Assembly (NCBI GenBank): GCA_041687455.1
Contig: JAWLBY010000002.1
Span: forward strand, 281,968 to 345,967
Direction: 5' to 3'
Origin: JAWLBY01 sp041687455
GTDB taxonomy: Bacteria > Pseudomonadota > Gammaproteobacteria > Xanthomonadales > Xanthomonadaceae
DNA length: 64,000 bases
Part shown: positions 54,401 through 62,348 of the stretch, piece by piece
How the letters are laid out: the number at the start of each line of letters is the position of its first letter
Numbering within the stretch: the first letter of the stretch is position 1
Translations under genes and position numbers: made by a program
Notes under the pieces: generated by a model
What the model saw: only the letters and a program-made list of their open reading frames with translations
Database searches by the model: none
Told to the model about the DNA's origin: nothing

Positions 54401-56733
54401 CGAGCAGCAACGCCGACCTGTCGAACCTGGTGCTGTCGTCCGGCACGCTGAGCCCGGCGTTCGCGGCCGGAACGACCAGCTACACGGCGAGCGTCTCGAA
54501 TGCGACGACCTCGATCACGGTGACGCCGACCGTTGCCGATTCGACCCCGAGCGTGACCGTCAACGGCAGCGCCGTGACCAGCGGCAATGCGTCCAGCGCG
54601 ATTGCACTGACGGTCGGCAGCAACACGATCACGACGGTCGTGACCGCCGAGGATGGCACGACGACCAGGACCTACACCGTCACCGTGACGCGGGCGGCGA
54701 GCGTCAATGCCGACCTGTCGAACCTGGTGCTGTCGTCCGGCACGCTGAGCCCGGTGTTCGCGGCCGGCACGACCAGCTACACGGCGAGCGTGCCGAACGC
54801 AACGGATTCGCTCACAGTCACGCCGACTGCGGCCGATGCCACGGCAACGATCACGGTCAATGGGGCCGCGGTGGCCAGCGGTGCCGCGTCCGCTCCGATT
54901 GCGCTCGCCGTCGGCACCAACACGATCACGATCGTCGTGACCGCGCAGGACGGTGTCACCACCACCGGCTACAGCGTCGCCGTCGAGCGCTCGGCGTCGA
55001 GCGGCGCCGAACTGGCCGATCTCGTGCTGTCATCAGGCACGCTGGCACCGCTGTTCGCGGCCGGTACGACGAACTACACGGCCGACGTGGCAAACGCGGT
55101 TTCAGCCATCACCGTCACCGCAACGCTTGCTGACCTGACGGCTACGATGACGGTGAATGGGGTTGCTTCCGCCAGCGGGGCCGCGGCCGGTCCGATCGCA
55201 CTGGCGATCGGTGCCAACACGATCACGATCGTTGTCACCGCACAGGATGGCATCACCACCACGACCTACTCGGTCACGGTGACCCGTGCGGCAGCAGTGC
55301 CGGGTGCTCCGACCATCGGCAGTGCAGTCGCCGGCGACGGCGAGGCCACGATCAGCTTCACTGCACCTGCCGATGACGGCGGCGCGCCGATCACCGGCTA
55401 TACCGCCACCAGCACGCCCGGCGGGCTGACCGGTGGCTGTGCGGCGTCGCCGTGCACAGTGTCCGGCCTGACCAACGGCACCACCTACACGTTCACCGTG
55501 TTCGCGACCAACTCCGCCGGCGACGGACCGGTGTCCGCGGCGTCGAACAGCGTCATCCCGAAGGGCAACCAGACGGCATTGGTGGCGACCGCGGATCCGA
55601 CATCGATCGAGGTCGGCGGCAGCAGCGCGCTCGGTACGACCGGCGGTTCCGGCAGCGGCACGGTCAGCTTCGCGATCACGGCCGGCGCCGGCTTCTGCTC
55701 GATTTCGGGTTCGACGTTGACCGGCACCTCGGTCGGCGTCTGCACGGTGACCGCGACCAAGGCCGGCGATGCCGCGTTCCATCCGGCCAGCGCGACCATC
55801 GACGTCAGCGTCGGCCTGACCACCTTCGTGGTCACGCCGAGCGCCGGGCCGAACGGCACGCTGTCGCCGGCCACGCCGCAGACGGTCGGGCAGGGGGAGA
55901 CGATCGCGTTCACGGTGACCGCTGACGCCGGGTTCCGCATCGCCAGCGTCAGCGGCTGCGGCGGATCGCTGGTCGGCAACGTCTACACGACCGCTGCGGT
56001 CGAGGCCGACTGCACCGTGACGGCGACGTTCGAGGCGGACTCGGCATTGCCGGGGCAGCCGCTGAACGTGATCGCGACGGCCGGCGACAGCCAGATCGTC
56101 GTCAGTTGGGATCCTCCGGCCGACGACGGCGGCAGCCCGGTGACCGGCTACACCGCGGGCGCGCGGCCGGCGGCATCGCCCGGCGACGCGCCGACTACCT
56201 GCAGCACGGCCGGTGCCACGACCTGCACGATCACGGGCCTGATCAACGGCACCGCCTACATCGTCAGCGTCGTGGCGACCAATGCGGTCGGCGACGGCGA
56301 TCCGGCCACTGCAGCGACCGAGGCCACGCCGATCGGTGTGCCGGCGGCGCCGACCAACGTCGTCGTGGTAGGCAGCGGCGGCTCCAGCGTGGCCGTCAGT
56401 TGGGCTCCGCCTGCCGACGACGGCGGCGCGCCGATCACCGGGTACACCGTGACCGCGTCGCCGGGTGGAATGACCTGCACGGTGAGCGGCACTCCGCCGC
56501 CGTCGAGCTGCGAGATCACCGGCCTGCAACCCGGTGTCAGCTACTCGTTCACCGTGGTGGCCAGCAATGCGGCCGGATCCGGGCCGGGCGGGGTCGCCAA
56601 CGCATCAGCGGCCGGCGCCGTGACCCGCATCCCGGCCAGCCATCCGTGGGCACTTTGGCTGCTGGCGCTTGGCGTGATGGCGCTGGCCTGGCGTGGGCAC
56701 GCGCTTCGTGCCCACCGGCCGAGCCAGCGGTAG
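51409..56733 (+). CDS. Giant cadherin-like repeat surface protein with IPTL-CTERM-like tail
   Basis: A 1774-residue exported protein. Order: signal peptide (to about 36), a beta-sandwich of the choice-of-anchor type (about 38-205), eleven tandem cadherin-like beta-sandwich repeats of 99 residues (209-1298, each starting near NADLSNLVLSSGTLSP), a fibronectin III domain (about 1300-1385), an Ig-like domain (about 1386-1468), a bacterial repeat domain (about 1472-1545) and two more fibronectin III domains (about 1545-1641 and 1643-1735). It ends with IPASHPWALWLLALG and a basic tail, which resembles the IPTL-CTERM sorting signal. Likely an adhesin or structural surface protein. AGGAG precedes the ATG. 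It follows the collar genes by 93 bases. Confidence 0.9.
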   Translation: MSNPAIATLLSKLVREALRATLALACLLLLPSIASAAETLDQSNTVTAPQSNDEFTYVRPANRIAQTFTAGGTNNLSKVRVYVKRVGGTGSLVAAICTSLPGVGTLAGCLGQGSIDISGIGAGYGWHDIAMSSAISVTSGSTYYLVLAPDAGASGDFDIRWWITGSSPYAGGRLHYEDADAWMSDAAAPEQANEDAVFQTYLGTPVSSNADLSNLVLSSGTLSPVFAAGTTSYTASVSNATTSITVTPTVSDSNASVTVNGSAVTSGNASGAIALTVGSNTITTVVTAQDGVTTKTYTVTVTRAASANADLSSLVLSSGTLSPVFAAGTTSYTASVSNATTSITVTPTVSDSNASVTVNGSAVTSGNASGAIALTVGSNTITTVVTAQDGVTTKTYTVTVTRAASANADLSSLVLSSGTLSPVFAAGTTSYTASVSNATTSITVTPTVSDSNASVTVNGSAVTSGNASGAIALTVGSNTITTVVTAQDGVTTKTYTVTVTRAASANADLSSLVLSSGTLSPVFAAGTTSYTASVSNATTSITVTPTVSDSNASVTVNGSAVTSGNASGAIALTVGSNTITTVVTAQDGVTTKTYTVTVTRAASADADLSNLVLSSGTLSPAFAAGTTGYTADVSNATSSITVTPTVADSNASVTVNGSAVTSGNASGAIALTVGSNTITTVVTAQDGVTTRTYTVTVTRAASSNADLSNLVLSSGTLSPAFAAGTTSYTASVSNATTSITVTPTVADSTASVTVNGSAVTSGNASGAIALTVGSNTITTVVTAQDGVTTKTYTVTVTRAASANADLSSLVLSSGTLSPVFAAGTTSYTASVSNATTSITVTPTVSDSNASVTVNGSAVTSGNASGAIALTVGSNTITTVVTAQDGVTTKTYTVTVTRAASADADLSNLVLSSGTLSPAFAAGTTGYTADVSNATSSITVTPTVADSNASVTVNGSAVTSGNASGAIALTVGSNTITTVVTAQDGVTTRTYTVTVTRAASSNADLSNLVLSSGTLSPAFAAGTTSYTASVSNATTSITVTPTVADSTPSVTVNGSAVTSGNASSAIALTVGSNTITTVVTAEDGTTTRTYTVTVTRAASVNADLSNLVLSSGTLSPVFAAGTTSYTASVPNATDSLTVTPTAADATATITVNGAAVASGAASAPIALAVGTNTITIVVTAQDGVTTTGYSVAVERSASSGAELADLVLSSGTLAPLFAAGTTNYTADVANAVSAITVTATLADLTATMTVNGVASASGAAAGPIALAIGANTITIVVTAQDGITTTTYSVTVTRAAAVPGAPTIGSAVAGDGEATISFTAPADDGGAPITGYTATSTPGGLTGGCAASPCTVSGLTNGTTYTFTVFATNSAGDGPVSAASNSVIPKGNQTALVATADPTSIEVGGSSALGTTGGSGSGTVSFAITAGAGFCSISGSTLTGTSVGVCTVTATKAGDAAFHPASATIDVSVGLTTFVVTPSAGPNGTLSPATPQTVGQGETIAFTVTADAGFRIASVSGCGGSLVGNVYTTAAVEADCTVTATFEADSALPGQPLNVIATAGDSQIVVSWDPPADDGGSPVTGYTAGARPAASPGDAPTTCSTAGATTCTITGLINGTAYIVSVVATNAVGDGDPATAATEATPIGVPAAPTNVVVVGSGGSSVAVSWAPPADDGGAPITGYTVTASPGGMTCTVSGTPPPSSCEITGLQPGVSYSFTVVASNAAGSGPGGVANASAAGAVTRIPASHPWALWLLALGVMALAWRGHALRAHRPSQR
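52033..55299 (+). repeat. Eleven tandem 297-bp coding repeats
   Basis: Units begin at 52033 and every 297 bases to 55003. Units 1-4 and 7 are nearly identical (type A, PVFAAGTTSYTASVSNATTS), units 5 and 8 are type B (PAFAAGTTGYTADVSNATSS), units 6 and 9 are type C, and units 10 and 11 are diverged. Units 4-6 and 7-9 form an 891-bp A-B-C higher-order duplication. Confidence 0.95.
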
Positions 56734-56743
56734 ACGCTGCGGA

Positions 56744-56773
56744 CCGAAGTCCGGGCCGGTGCCCGGACTTCGG
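56744..56773 (+). terminator. Perfect 13-bp hairpin after the surface-protein gene
   Basis: CCGAAGTCCGGGC, loop CGGT, GCCCGGACTTCGG. It lies 11 bases beyond the stop. No T-run follows, so it may stabilise the mRNA 3' end or act together with Rho. Confidence 0.6.
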
Positions 56774-56860
56774 ATTGTCGGCCGCTCCGCTCGGGCGGTG
56801 GCTGCGATGAAGCGTCGTACCGGAGCGAACGGCGGCTCGTAGCCGGCGCGGACGGCATCC

Positions 56861-56872
56861 TATACTCGGCCG
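56861..56872 (+). promoter_or_regulatory. -10 box for a leaderless mRNA (helical-repeat protein operon)
   Basis: TATACT (56861-56866), exactly six bases, then the ATG at 56873. No Shine-Dalgarno sequence. It would drive this gene and the overlapping carboxypeptidase gene. No clear -35 was seen. Confidence 0.5.
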
Positions 56873-57952
56873 ATGACAAGATTCGTCGCCGTCGTTGTGC
56901 TGGTGCTGGCATTCGCCGCGATCGCCGCCGGCTCGTCGCCGGTCGTTCCGCACGGCGGGGTGCTGGTCGGTCCGGAAGGTCTGGCCGACGACAGCCGCGC
57001 CCGCGTGGCTGCCGATCGCGTGCTGTCGTCGCTGATGGACGGCGACGCCGACACCGCGATCGCGCTGTCGGCCGCGGAGGCCGACCCGCTCCGCTTCGAG
57101 CAGATGGCGACGGTGGTGGTCGACGCGCTCCGGCAGGCCGATCCGAGCGTGGCCGGAACGCACTGGCTCGAATGGCTCGAGGTCCAGCCGGTGCGCGTGT
57201 GGCAGCGTCATGAAGAAACCTCTGCCGACTGGTTCGTCCCGGTCTACCAGCTCGACCGCCGCGCCAGCGGCACCCTGCAGCTCTGGCAGCGCCGGCTGCT
57301 CGCCGATGCCTGGCGCGAGCGTTTCGCACGCGATCCAGTGCCGGCGGTGCAGGCGCTGGCGGCTGTCGACGACGCGCAGCGTCAGGCGGCCGCCGATGCG
57401 GTAGGGGCGCTCGATCGCGCCTCGTTGGACCGGCTGCGCAGCGCGCTGCTGCAGCATGACGAGGCGCCGGCCGGGCTGTGGCTGGCAGTCGCCGAGCGGC
57501 GGCCGGATCGGCAAGCGTTCATCGAGATATTCACCCGCGGCACGCAGCGGGATCGGCTGGCGGCACTGCAGCGGGTGACTGTGCTGCTCGCGGCCGCAGA
57601 TGCACACACCGTGCTGCTGCAAGCCGCCGAGGACCGTGACCTGGCCTCCGCGGCCACGCTGGCGCTTGCGGAACTCGCCGGACGGCATCCACCGGCTTTC
57701 GAACTGCTGCAGCAGCGGCTCGAACAGCGCGAGCTCGGCGCCAGCGCGGCGGCGGCGCTGGCGAGAATGCCGGTCGACGACCGTGTTCCGCGGATCGAGA
57801 AGCTGCTCGGCGAGCATCCATCGCCGACCCGCGCCGCCCACCTCGTGCTCGCGTTGCGGCTCGAAGGCAGTTCGGCGGCGCAGTCAGTGTTGCAACGCTG
57901 GGCCGACGATCCGCGCCTGCCCGAACCGATGCGGAAGGAGCTGCAACGATGA
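56873..57952 (+). CDS. Secreted HEAT-like helical repeat protein
   Basis: A 359-residue protein with an N-terminal signal peptide (FVAVVVLVLAFAAIAAGSS). The mature part is nearly all helix, rich in Ala, Leu, Arg and Asp, with repeated helix pairs in the last 200 residues (for example LASAATLALAELAGRHPPA and LGASAAAALARMPVDDRVP), like HEAT or Armadillo repeats. No catalytic motif is seen. It overlaps the carboxypeptidase gene by four bases (ATGA), so it may be a partner or chaperone of that secreted enzyme. Confidence 0.7.
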   Translation: MTRFVAVVVLVLAFAAIAAGSSPVVPHGGVLVGPEGLADDSRARVAADRVLSSLMDGDADTAIALSAAEADPLRFEQMATVVVDALRQADPSVAGTHWLEWLEVQPVRVWQRHEETSADWFVPVYQLDRRASGTLQLWQRRLLADAWRERFARDPVPAVQALAAVDDAQRQAAADAVGALDRASLDRLRSALLQHDEAPAGLWLAVAERRPDRQAFIEIFTRGTQRDRLAALQRVTVLLAAADAHTVLLQAAEDRDLASAATLALAELAGRHPPAFELLQQRLEQRELGASAAAALARMPVDDRVPRIEKLLGEHPSPTRAAHLVLALRLEGSSAAQSVLQRWADDPRLPEPMRKELQR

Positions 57953-60900
57953 GCCGCGGCTGGTGCGGTCTGCTCGGCGGCGTGTTGCTGCTCGCGGCGT
58001 CCGTTGGCGCCGCACAGACACTGACCACCTACACCGAGGCGGACAGCGGGCAGGGCAGGGTCGCGCTCGGCTATCCGGTGCCGACCCCGGTCGCGTCGCT
58101 GACACCGGTCGACGGCTTCCGCGACTACGCCAGCCTGCAGGCGCGGCTGCAGTCTCTCGCACTGGCCAGTGACGAACTGGCCGCCGAAGTCGTGGGTCAG
58201 ACCGATCACGGTCGTGACCTCTGGGCCTATGTGGTCGGCTCCCCGGGGCCGGCCGACATCGAAGGCCGCGCCAAGGCCGCGTTTTTCATCAATGCGACCA
58301 CCCATGCGCGCGAGTGGGCGGCGCCGGAAGTGGCCACCGGATTGGTCGAACGGATGGTCGACGGCGCCAACGATGCAGGCCTGGTGCGCTACCTGCTCGA
58401 CAACACGCGGCTGGTCATCATTCCGGTGCACAACATCGACGGCCTGCTGCAGACGCAGCGTCACCCGGCCGAGGCGCTGATTGGCCAGGATCCGTGTTCG
58501 CCGAGCACCTGGCCGCGCGACGGGCGGATGCGGCGCAAGAACATGAACGGCGCAGACGAACTGCTGGCGACCCTCGGCGATCACCTGGCAGGCATCGATC
58601 TCAATCGCAACCATCCGCCGTTCTGGACCACGTCGATGTCGACCACGCGCTGTCCGTCCGGATCGTCGTCGAATCCGAACAACCTGCTGTTCCACGGCAC
58701 CGCTGCGCATGGCGAAGCCGAGAGCCGGGCGCTGCTGCAGGCGGCCGCTCTGGCACCGGTTTCGCGACTCCGGCTGGGCATCGACATCCACAGTTTCTCC
58801 CGCGTTTTTTTCTCGTCGAATACCGCGCGCAGCCGGCTCAACGCAGTGCAGTCCGATCTGCTCGGCGTGTTGCGCGGCCATCACCGCGCAGTGCCGGTTT
58901 CCGGCGGTGTCAATGGCGCCGACTATCAGGACATCACCGACCCGCCGAACAGCGGCATCGGAGCGGCCGCCGAGTATTTTGCCTACCAGTGGCTGGTGCC
59001 GGCCTGGACGCTCGAGCTTGAGCCGCAGAATGGCTCCAGGGAATACGGCGGCGCCGGCGTCAGCCACGACGGCTTCATCCTGCCGGCCAGCGAGATCCGC
59101 CGGGTCCGCGAAGCCTGGGCCGAGACCCACCTGATCGCGTTCTACTACATGGCCGGCGCGCCGCATCTGGCGCGGGTCCGGATCGCCGATGCCGATTCCG
59201 GCCGACTGTTGCAGGAACGAAGCTGGCACTACGATCCGTCAACCCAGCGGCGCGAATTGCAGGTGTCGTCGCCGGGTGTGATCTCGGCCGGCCAGCGGCT
59301 GCGGATCCTGCTGTCGTTCAACAAGCCGATGCGCCATCGCGTCGCCGGTGAAATCTCCCAGTTGCCCGGGCGTCAGGTCGAATTGGTGCCGCAGGTCGCG
59401 TTGCTTCGCGACGACGGCGAGGGCGCGCTGCTCGATACCGCCACCGGCCGCTGGACCGGCAGCGACGGGCTGCGCTACCGCGACGACAGCTTCGAGTTCG
59501 AGGCGACCGTGCCGGCCGGCGTAGGCGATTTCAGTCTCGCGGTGCTGGCCCAGGACATGGTCGGGCTGTACACCGACGGCGATCCGGAAACGCCGGTCGA
59601 CTGGTCGGCCGGCGACTGGAGCGCCTGGGACGACCAGTTCGGCGACCCGGGCGCGACCGGTGGCGCCGACTTCCGCACCGCACGGGTCAACGTCGCCGGC
59701 GAGGCCGGAGGCGTCGAGCTGCTGGCGATGCCTTCGGTGGCCGGCGAGGGCGATCTGCTGCACCTGCGTCTGCGCCGGGCGCAGCCGTCGGCCAGCGAGA
59801 CGGTCGTGATCGGCGAGTCGCCGGAAAGCTGGTTGTTTCGGCAGACGGCATCGCCGCCGCCGCCGCCGGCGCCGGAGATCCGCTGGGCGGCTGGCGAAAC
59901 CGGTGAGAAGCTGCTGCCGATCCGGCTGTCGGATGATGTCGACGTGCAGGGCGAACGCTCGTTCGAGATCAGTCTCAGCGACCTGCGCGACGGCGGGCCG
60001 CAGTTGCTCGCACAATTCGACGTTCGGGTGCTGGACAACGACCGGCCGGGCCGGCCGGTGTTGCGGCCGGCGGCGCATCCGTTGAGTTTCGTCGCGGCGG
60101 CATCGCTGCCGGCCGAGGCACCGCTCGAACTGGTGCTCGACGGTGACCGGAGCTATCGGCTCGATCGTCCCGCCACGGCGGCGGCGCGGCTGACGGTCGA
60201 GCGTCCGCTGACCATCCATGGCAATCGGGCGACACTGTACCCATCGCTGGACCCGCAGGGCGGCTGCAGCGAACCTGCGCTGATCGACGTTGCAGCCGGC
60301 GCCGAACTGCGGCTGGTCGGCGTCGTCGTGCGCGGCGATCCCGCTCGCGACCGCTGTGGCATCCGCAACCGTGGCGTGCTGCGGCTGGAACGCTCTGAAG
60401 TCGCCGAGCTGGATCCGGAAGGCGGTTACTCGATCGATTCGAGCGGTGAGCTGCAGATTCGCCGGAGTCGAATCACGCGGTCGGGCAGCAGCGCCGCGCT
60501 CGGCTCGTTGCGGGTCGAGGCCGGCAGCGCCGATATTGCCGGGTCGCTGATCGCTGCGCCGAATTCCGCCGTGCTGGCGGCGGGAGGCGACAGCATCGCG
60601 ATCCGGATCGGCAGCGACGATGTCCGGATCAGCCAGTCGACCGTCGCCGGTTATCCGGCGATCGTCGCGGACGGCGATGTCCAGGCACGGATCGCCGGGT
60701 CGGTACTATTCGAGCGCCTCGATACATCGATCGCCACGCCACCACCGTTCACGCGCGAGGCCTGCGAGCATCCGGTCGTGCTCGGCGAAGGTGGCAACCT
60801 GTATGCGGCGCGCTACGCCGGCGGCGACGCTGGCTCGCTGGCGGCCAGCGGTTGCATCGCCGCCGCCGCCGGCGAGCGCTTCGTCGGTGAGGATTTTGCC

Positions 60901-61824
60901 GGGCTGCAGTCGTTCGGCGCGGTCGACCCGACGCCGCCGGCAGGCAGCGCGGCAGCCGACAGTCACGCAGCGCCAAGCTGCGATGGAACCGATCTGCACG
61001 GGCGTCCCCGCCCGCAGGCGGCCGCAGCGCCGGCCCGCTGCGACAGCGGCGCCGTCGAACAGGGCGTCAACCCGTATCGCGGCATCTGGAATGGCGCTCG
61101 CGACGGCCACGGCATCGATATCGAAACGCTCGGCAATACGCTGTTCGTGCTCTGGTACACCTACGACGACGCCGGCGAACCGACCGCGTATCACGCCGCC
61201 GCGGCGCTGGCTGGCAGACAGTGGGAAGCGGCGTTGAAGCAGACTCGCCGCGATCCGCAATCGGGCGAGCTCAGCGAACATGAGGTCGGTCGGATCGGGC
61301 TCGACTTCGTCAGCAACACCGAGGCGCAGTTGTCGTGGCGGTTCGACGCACGCGGCGTCGATGGGTACGAGACCGTGACCGCGTTCGTGTTCGCCGCCGG
61401 CGAACCGCGGTTCGAAGTCACCGGCCACTGGTATCCACCCTCCGACAGCGGCTACGGCGCGTCGGTGTTCCGGCGTGGCGAGGTCACCGCGGCACTGCTC
61501 TATTACTACGATGCCGAAGGCACGATGCGCTGGGTGCTCGGCTCCGGTTCGGCGGCCGACGCGATCGAACTCGAGATGTCCAGTTTCACCGGCTTCTGCC
61601 CCGATTGCGACGCCGCGCAGATGCCACTGCAGTCGCAACCGGCCGGGCGACTGCGGATGCATTTCCTGACCCCGGAGCGGGCCAGCGTCGACAGCGATAT
61701 CCGCTACCCGGGACCGGCCGGCGGACGATGGGTGCGCAGCCATGCCGATTTCGCGCCGTTGAGCGACCCGGTCGACAACCGCGATCCACTCGACACATCA
61801 CCGGTCCGTCAGGCAGCTCGGTAA
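57949..61824 (+). CDS. Large secreted M14 zinc carboxypeptidase
   Basis: A 1291-residue exported metallocarboxypeptidase. A signal peptide (about 1-22) precedes the M14 domain (about 50-405). The zinc ligands are His119 and Glu122 (THAREW) and His281 (DIHSFS), with the catalytic Glu356 in TLELEP, so it should be active. Then come beta-sandwich domains (about 405-700), a right-handed beta-helix-like segment (about 700-1030) and two copies of a C-terminal module beginning GIWNGARDGHGIDIETLGNT, which is frequent in secreted xanthomonad proteins. It overlaps the upstream helical-repeat gene. Substrate unknown. Confidence 0.9.
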   Translation: MSRGWCGLLGGVLLLAASVGAAQTLTTYTEADSGQGRVALGYPVPTPVASLTPVDGFRDYASLQARLQSLALASDELAAEVVGQTDHGRDLWAYVVGSPGPADIEGRAKAAFFINATTHAREWAAPEVATGLVERMVDGANDAGLVRYLLDNTRLVIIPVHNIDGLLQTQRHPAEALIGQDPCSPSTWPRDGRMRRKNMNGADELLATLGDHLAGIDLNRNHPPFWTTSMSTTRCPSGSSSNPNNLLFHGTAAHGEAESRALLQAAALAPVSRLRLGIDIHSFSRVFFSSNTARSRLNAVQSDLLGVLRGHHRAVPVSGGVNGADYQDITDPPNSGIGAAAEYFAYQWLVPAWTLELEPQNGSREYGGAGVSHDGFILPASEIRRVREAWAETHLIAFYYMAGAPHLARVRIADADSGRLLQERSWHYDPSTQRRELQVSSPGVISAGQRLRILLSFNKPMRHRVAGEISQLPGRQVELVPQVALLRDDGEGALLDTATGRWTGSDGLRYRDDSFEFEATVPAGVGDFSLAVLAQDMVGLYTDGDPETPVDWSAGDWSAWDDQFGDPGATGGADFRTARVNVAGEAGGVELLAMPSVAGEGDLLHLRLRRAQPSASETVVIGESPESWLFRQTASPPPPPAPEIRWAAGETGEKLLPIRLSDDVDVQGERSFEISLSDLRDGGPQLLAQFDVRVLDNDRPGRPVLRPAAHPLSFVAAASLPAEAPLELVLDGDRSYRLDRPATAAARLTVERPLTIHGNRATLYPSLDPQGGCSEPALIDVAAGAELRLVGVVVRGDPARDRCGIRNRGVLRLERSEVAELDPEGGYSIDSSGELQIRRSRITRSGSSAALGSLRVEAGSADIAGSLIAAPNSAVLAAGGDSIAIRIGSDDVRISQSTVAGYPAIVADGDVQARIAGSVLFERLDTSIATPPPFTREACEHPVVLGEGGNLYAARYAGGDAGSLAASGCIAAAAGERFVGEDFAGLQSFGAVDPTPPAGSAAADSHAAPSCDGTDLHGRPRPQAAAAPARCDSGAVEQGVNPYRGIWNGARDGHGIDIETLGNTLFVLWYTYDDAGEPTAYHAAAALAGRQWEAALKQTRRDPQSGELSEHEVGRIGLDFVSNTEAQLSWRFDARGVDGYETVTAFVFAAGEPRFEVTGHWYPPSDSGYGASVFRRGEVTAALLYYYDAEGTMRWVLGSGSAADAIELEMSSFTGFCPDCDAAQMPLQSQPAGRLRMHFLTPERASVDSDIRYPGPAGGRWVRSHADFAPLSDPVDNRDPLDTSPVRQAAR

Positions 61825-61841
61825 TGGTTTCGACCAACTGA

Positions 61842-61869
61842 AACGAAAAGCCCGCGCGGTGCGCGGGCT
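61842..61869 (-). terminator. Intrinsic terminator after the PilH-like gene
   Basis: Minus strand: AGCCCGCGC, loop ACC, GCGCGGGCT, then TTTCGTTT. It sits between the convergent carboxypeptidase gene and the PilH-like gene and suits the latter. Confidence 0.8.
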
Positions 61870-61891
61870 GTCGCGTCGACCGCTGCGGATT

Positions 61892-62257
61892 TCAGCCCGG
61901 CAGCAGTTCCTTGACCAGCTTGATCAGCGCGGCCTCGTTGACCGGCTTGGTCAGATAGGCCTTGGCGCCCTGGCGGATGCCCCAGACCTTGTCGGTTTCC
62001 TGATCCTTGGTCGTGACCAGGATGATCGGAATGTGTGCGGTGGTCGGTTCCTTCGAGATCGAGCGGGTCGCCTGGAAGCCGTTCAGGTTCGGCATCACGA
62101 CGTCCATCAGGATCAGGTCGGGCAACTCCTTCTTCGCGACGTCGACGCCTTGCTGGCCATCTTCGGCGGTGATGGTCTCGTGCCCCAGCTTTTCGATGAT
62201 GCGTTTCATGCCCATCAACTGGGACGGGGAATCGTCAACGATCAACACACGAGCCAT
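61892..62257 (-). CDS. PilH/CheY-like twitching-type response regulator
   Basis: A stand-alone receiver domain of 121 residues. It has VDDSPSQ, the phosphoacceptor Asp in DLILMDVVMPNLNGFQA, and VTTKDQETDKVWGIRQGAKAY, a signature very close to PilH of pilus chemotaxis systems. The GGGGAGA site sits seven bases before the ATG. In Pseudomonas and xanthomonads pilH lies beside pilG and pilI; here it is alone, so it may be an orphan PilH paralogue. A -10-like TATCAT lies at 62315-62310. Confidence 0.9.
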   Translation of the reverse strand: MARVLIVDDSPSQLMGMKRIIEKLGHETITAEDGQQGVDVAKKELPDLILMDVVMPNLNGFQATRSISKEPTTAHIPIILVTTKDQETDKVWGIRQGAKAYLTKPVNEAALIKLVKELLPG

Positions 62258-62348
62258 GCGGTCTCCCCTGTAGCAGAACTTCGGCGCCGTTCAGGCGGCA
62301 ATGCGGTCGATGATAGCGGCAAGCCGACCCGGCTAGAAGCCTGCCCGG

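Noticed and set aside
52033..55299. Regularly spaced repeats resembling a CRISPR array
   Set aside because: The unit is 297 bp, in frame, with no short repeat/spacer alternation and no cas genes. It is a protein-domain array.
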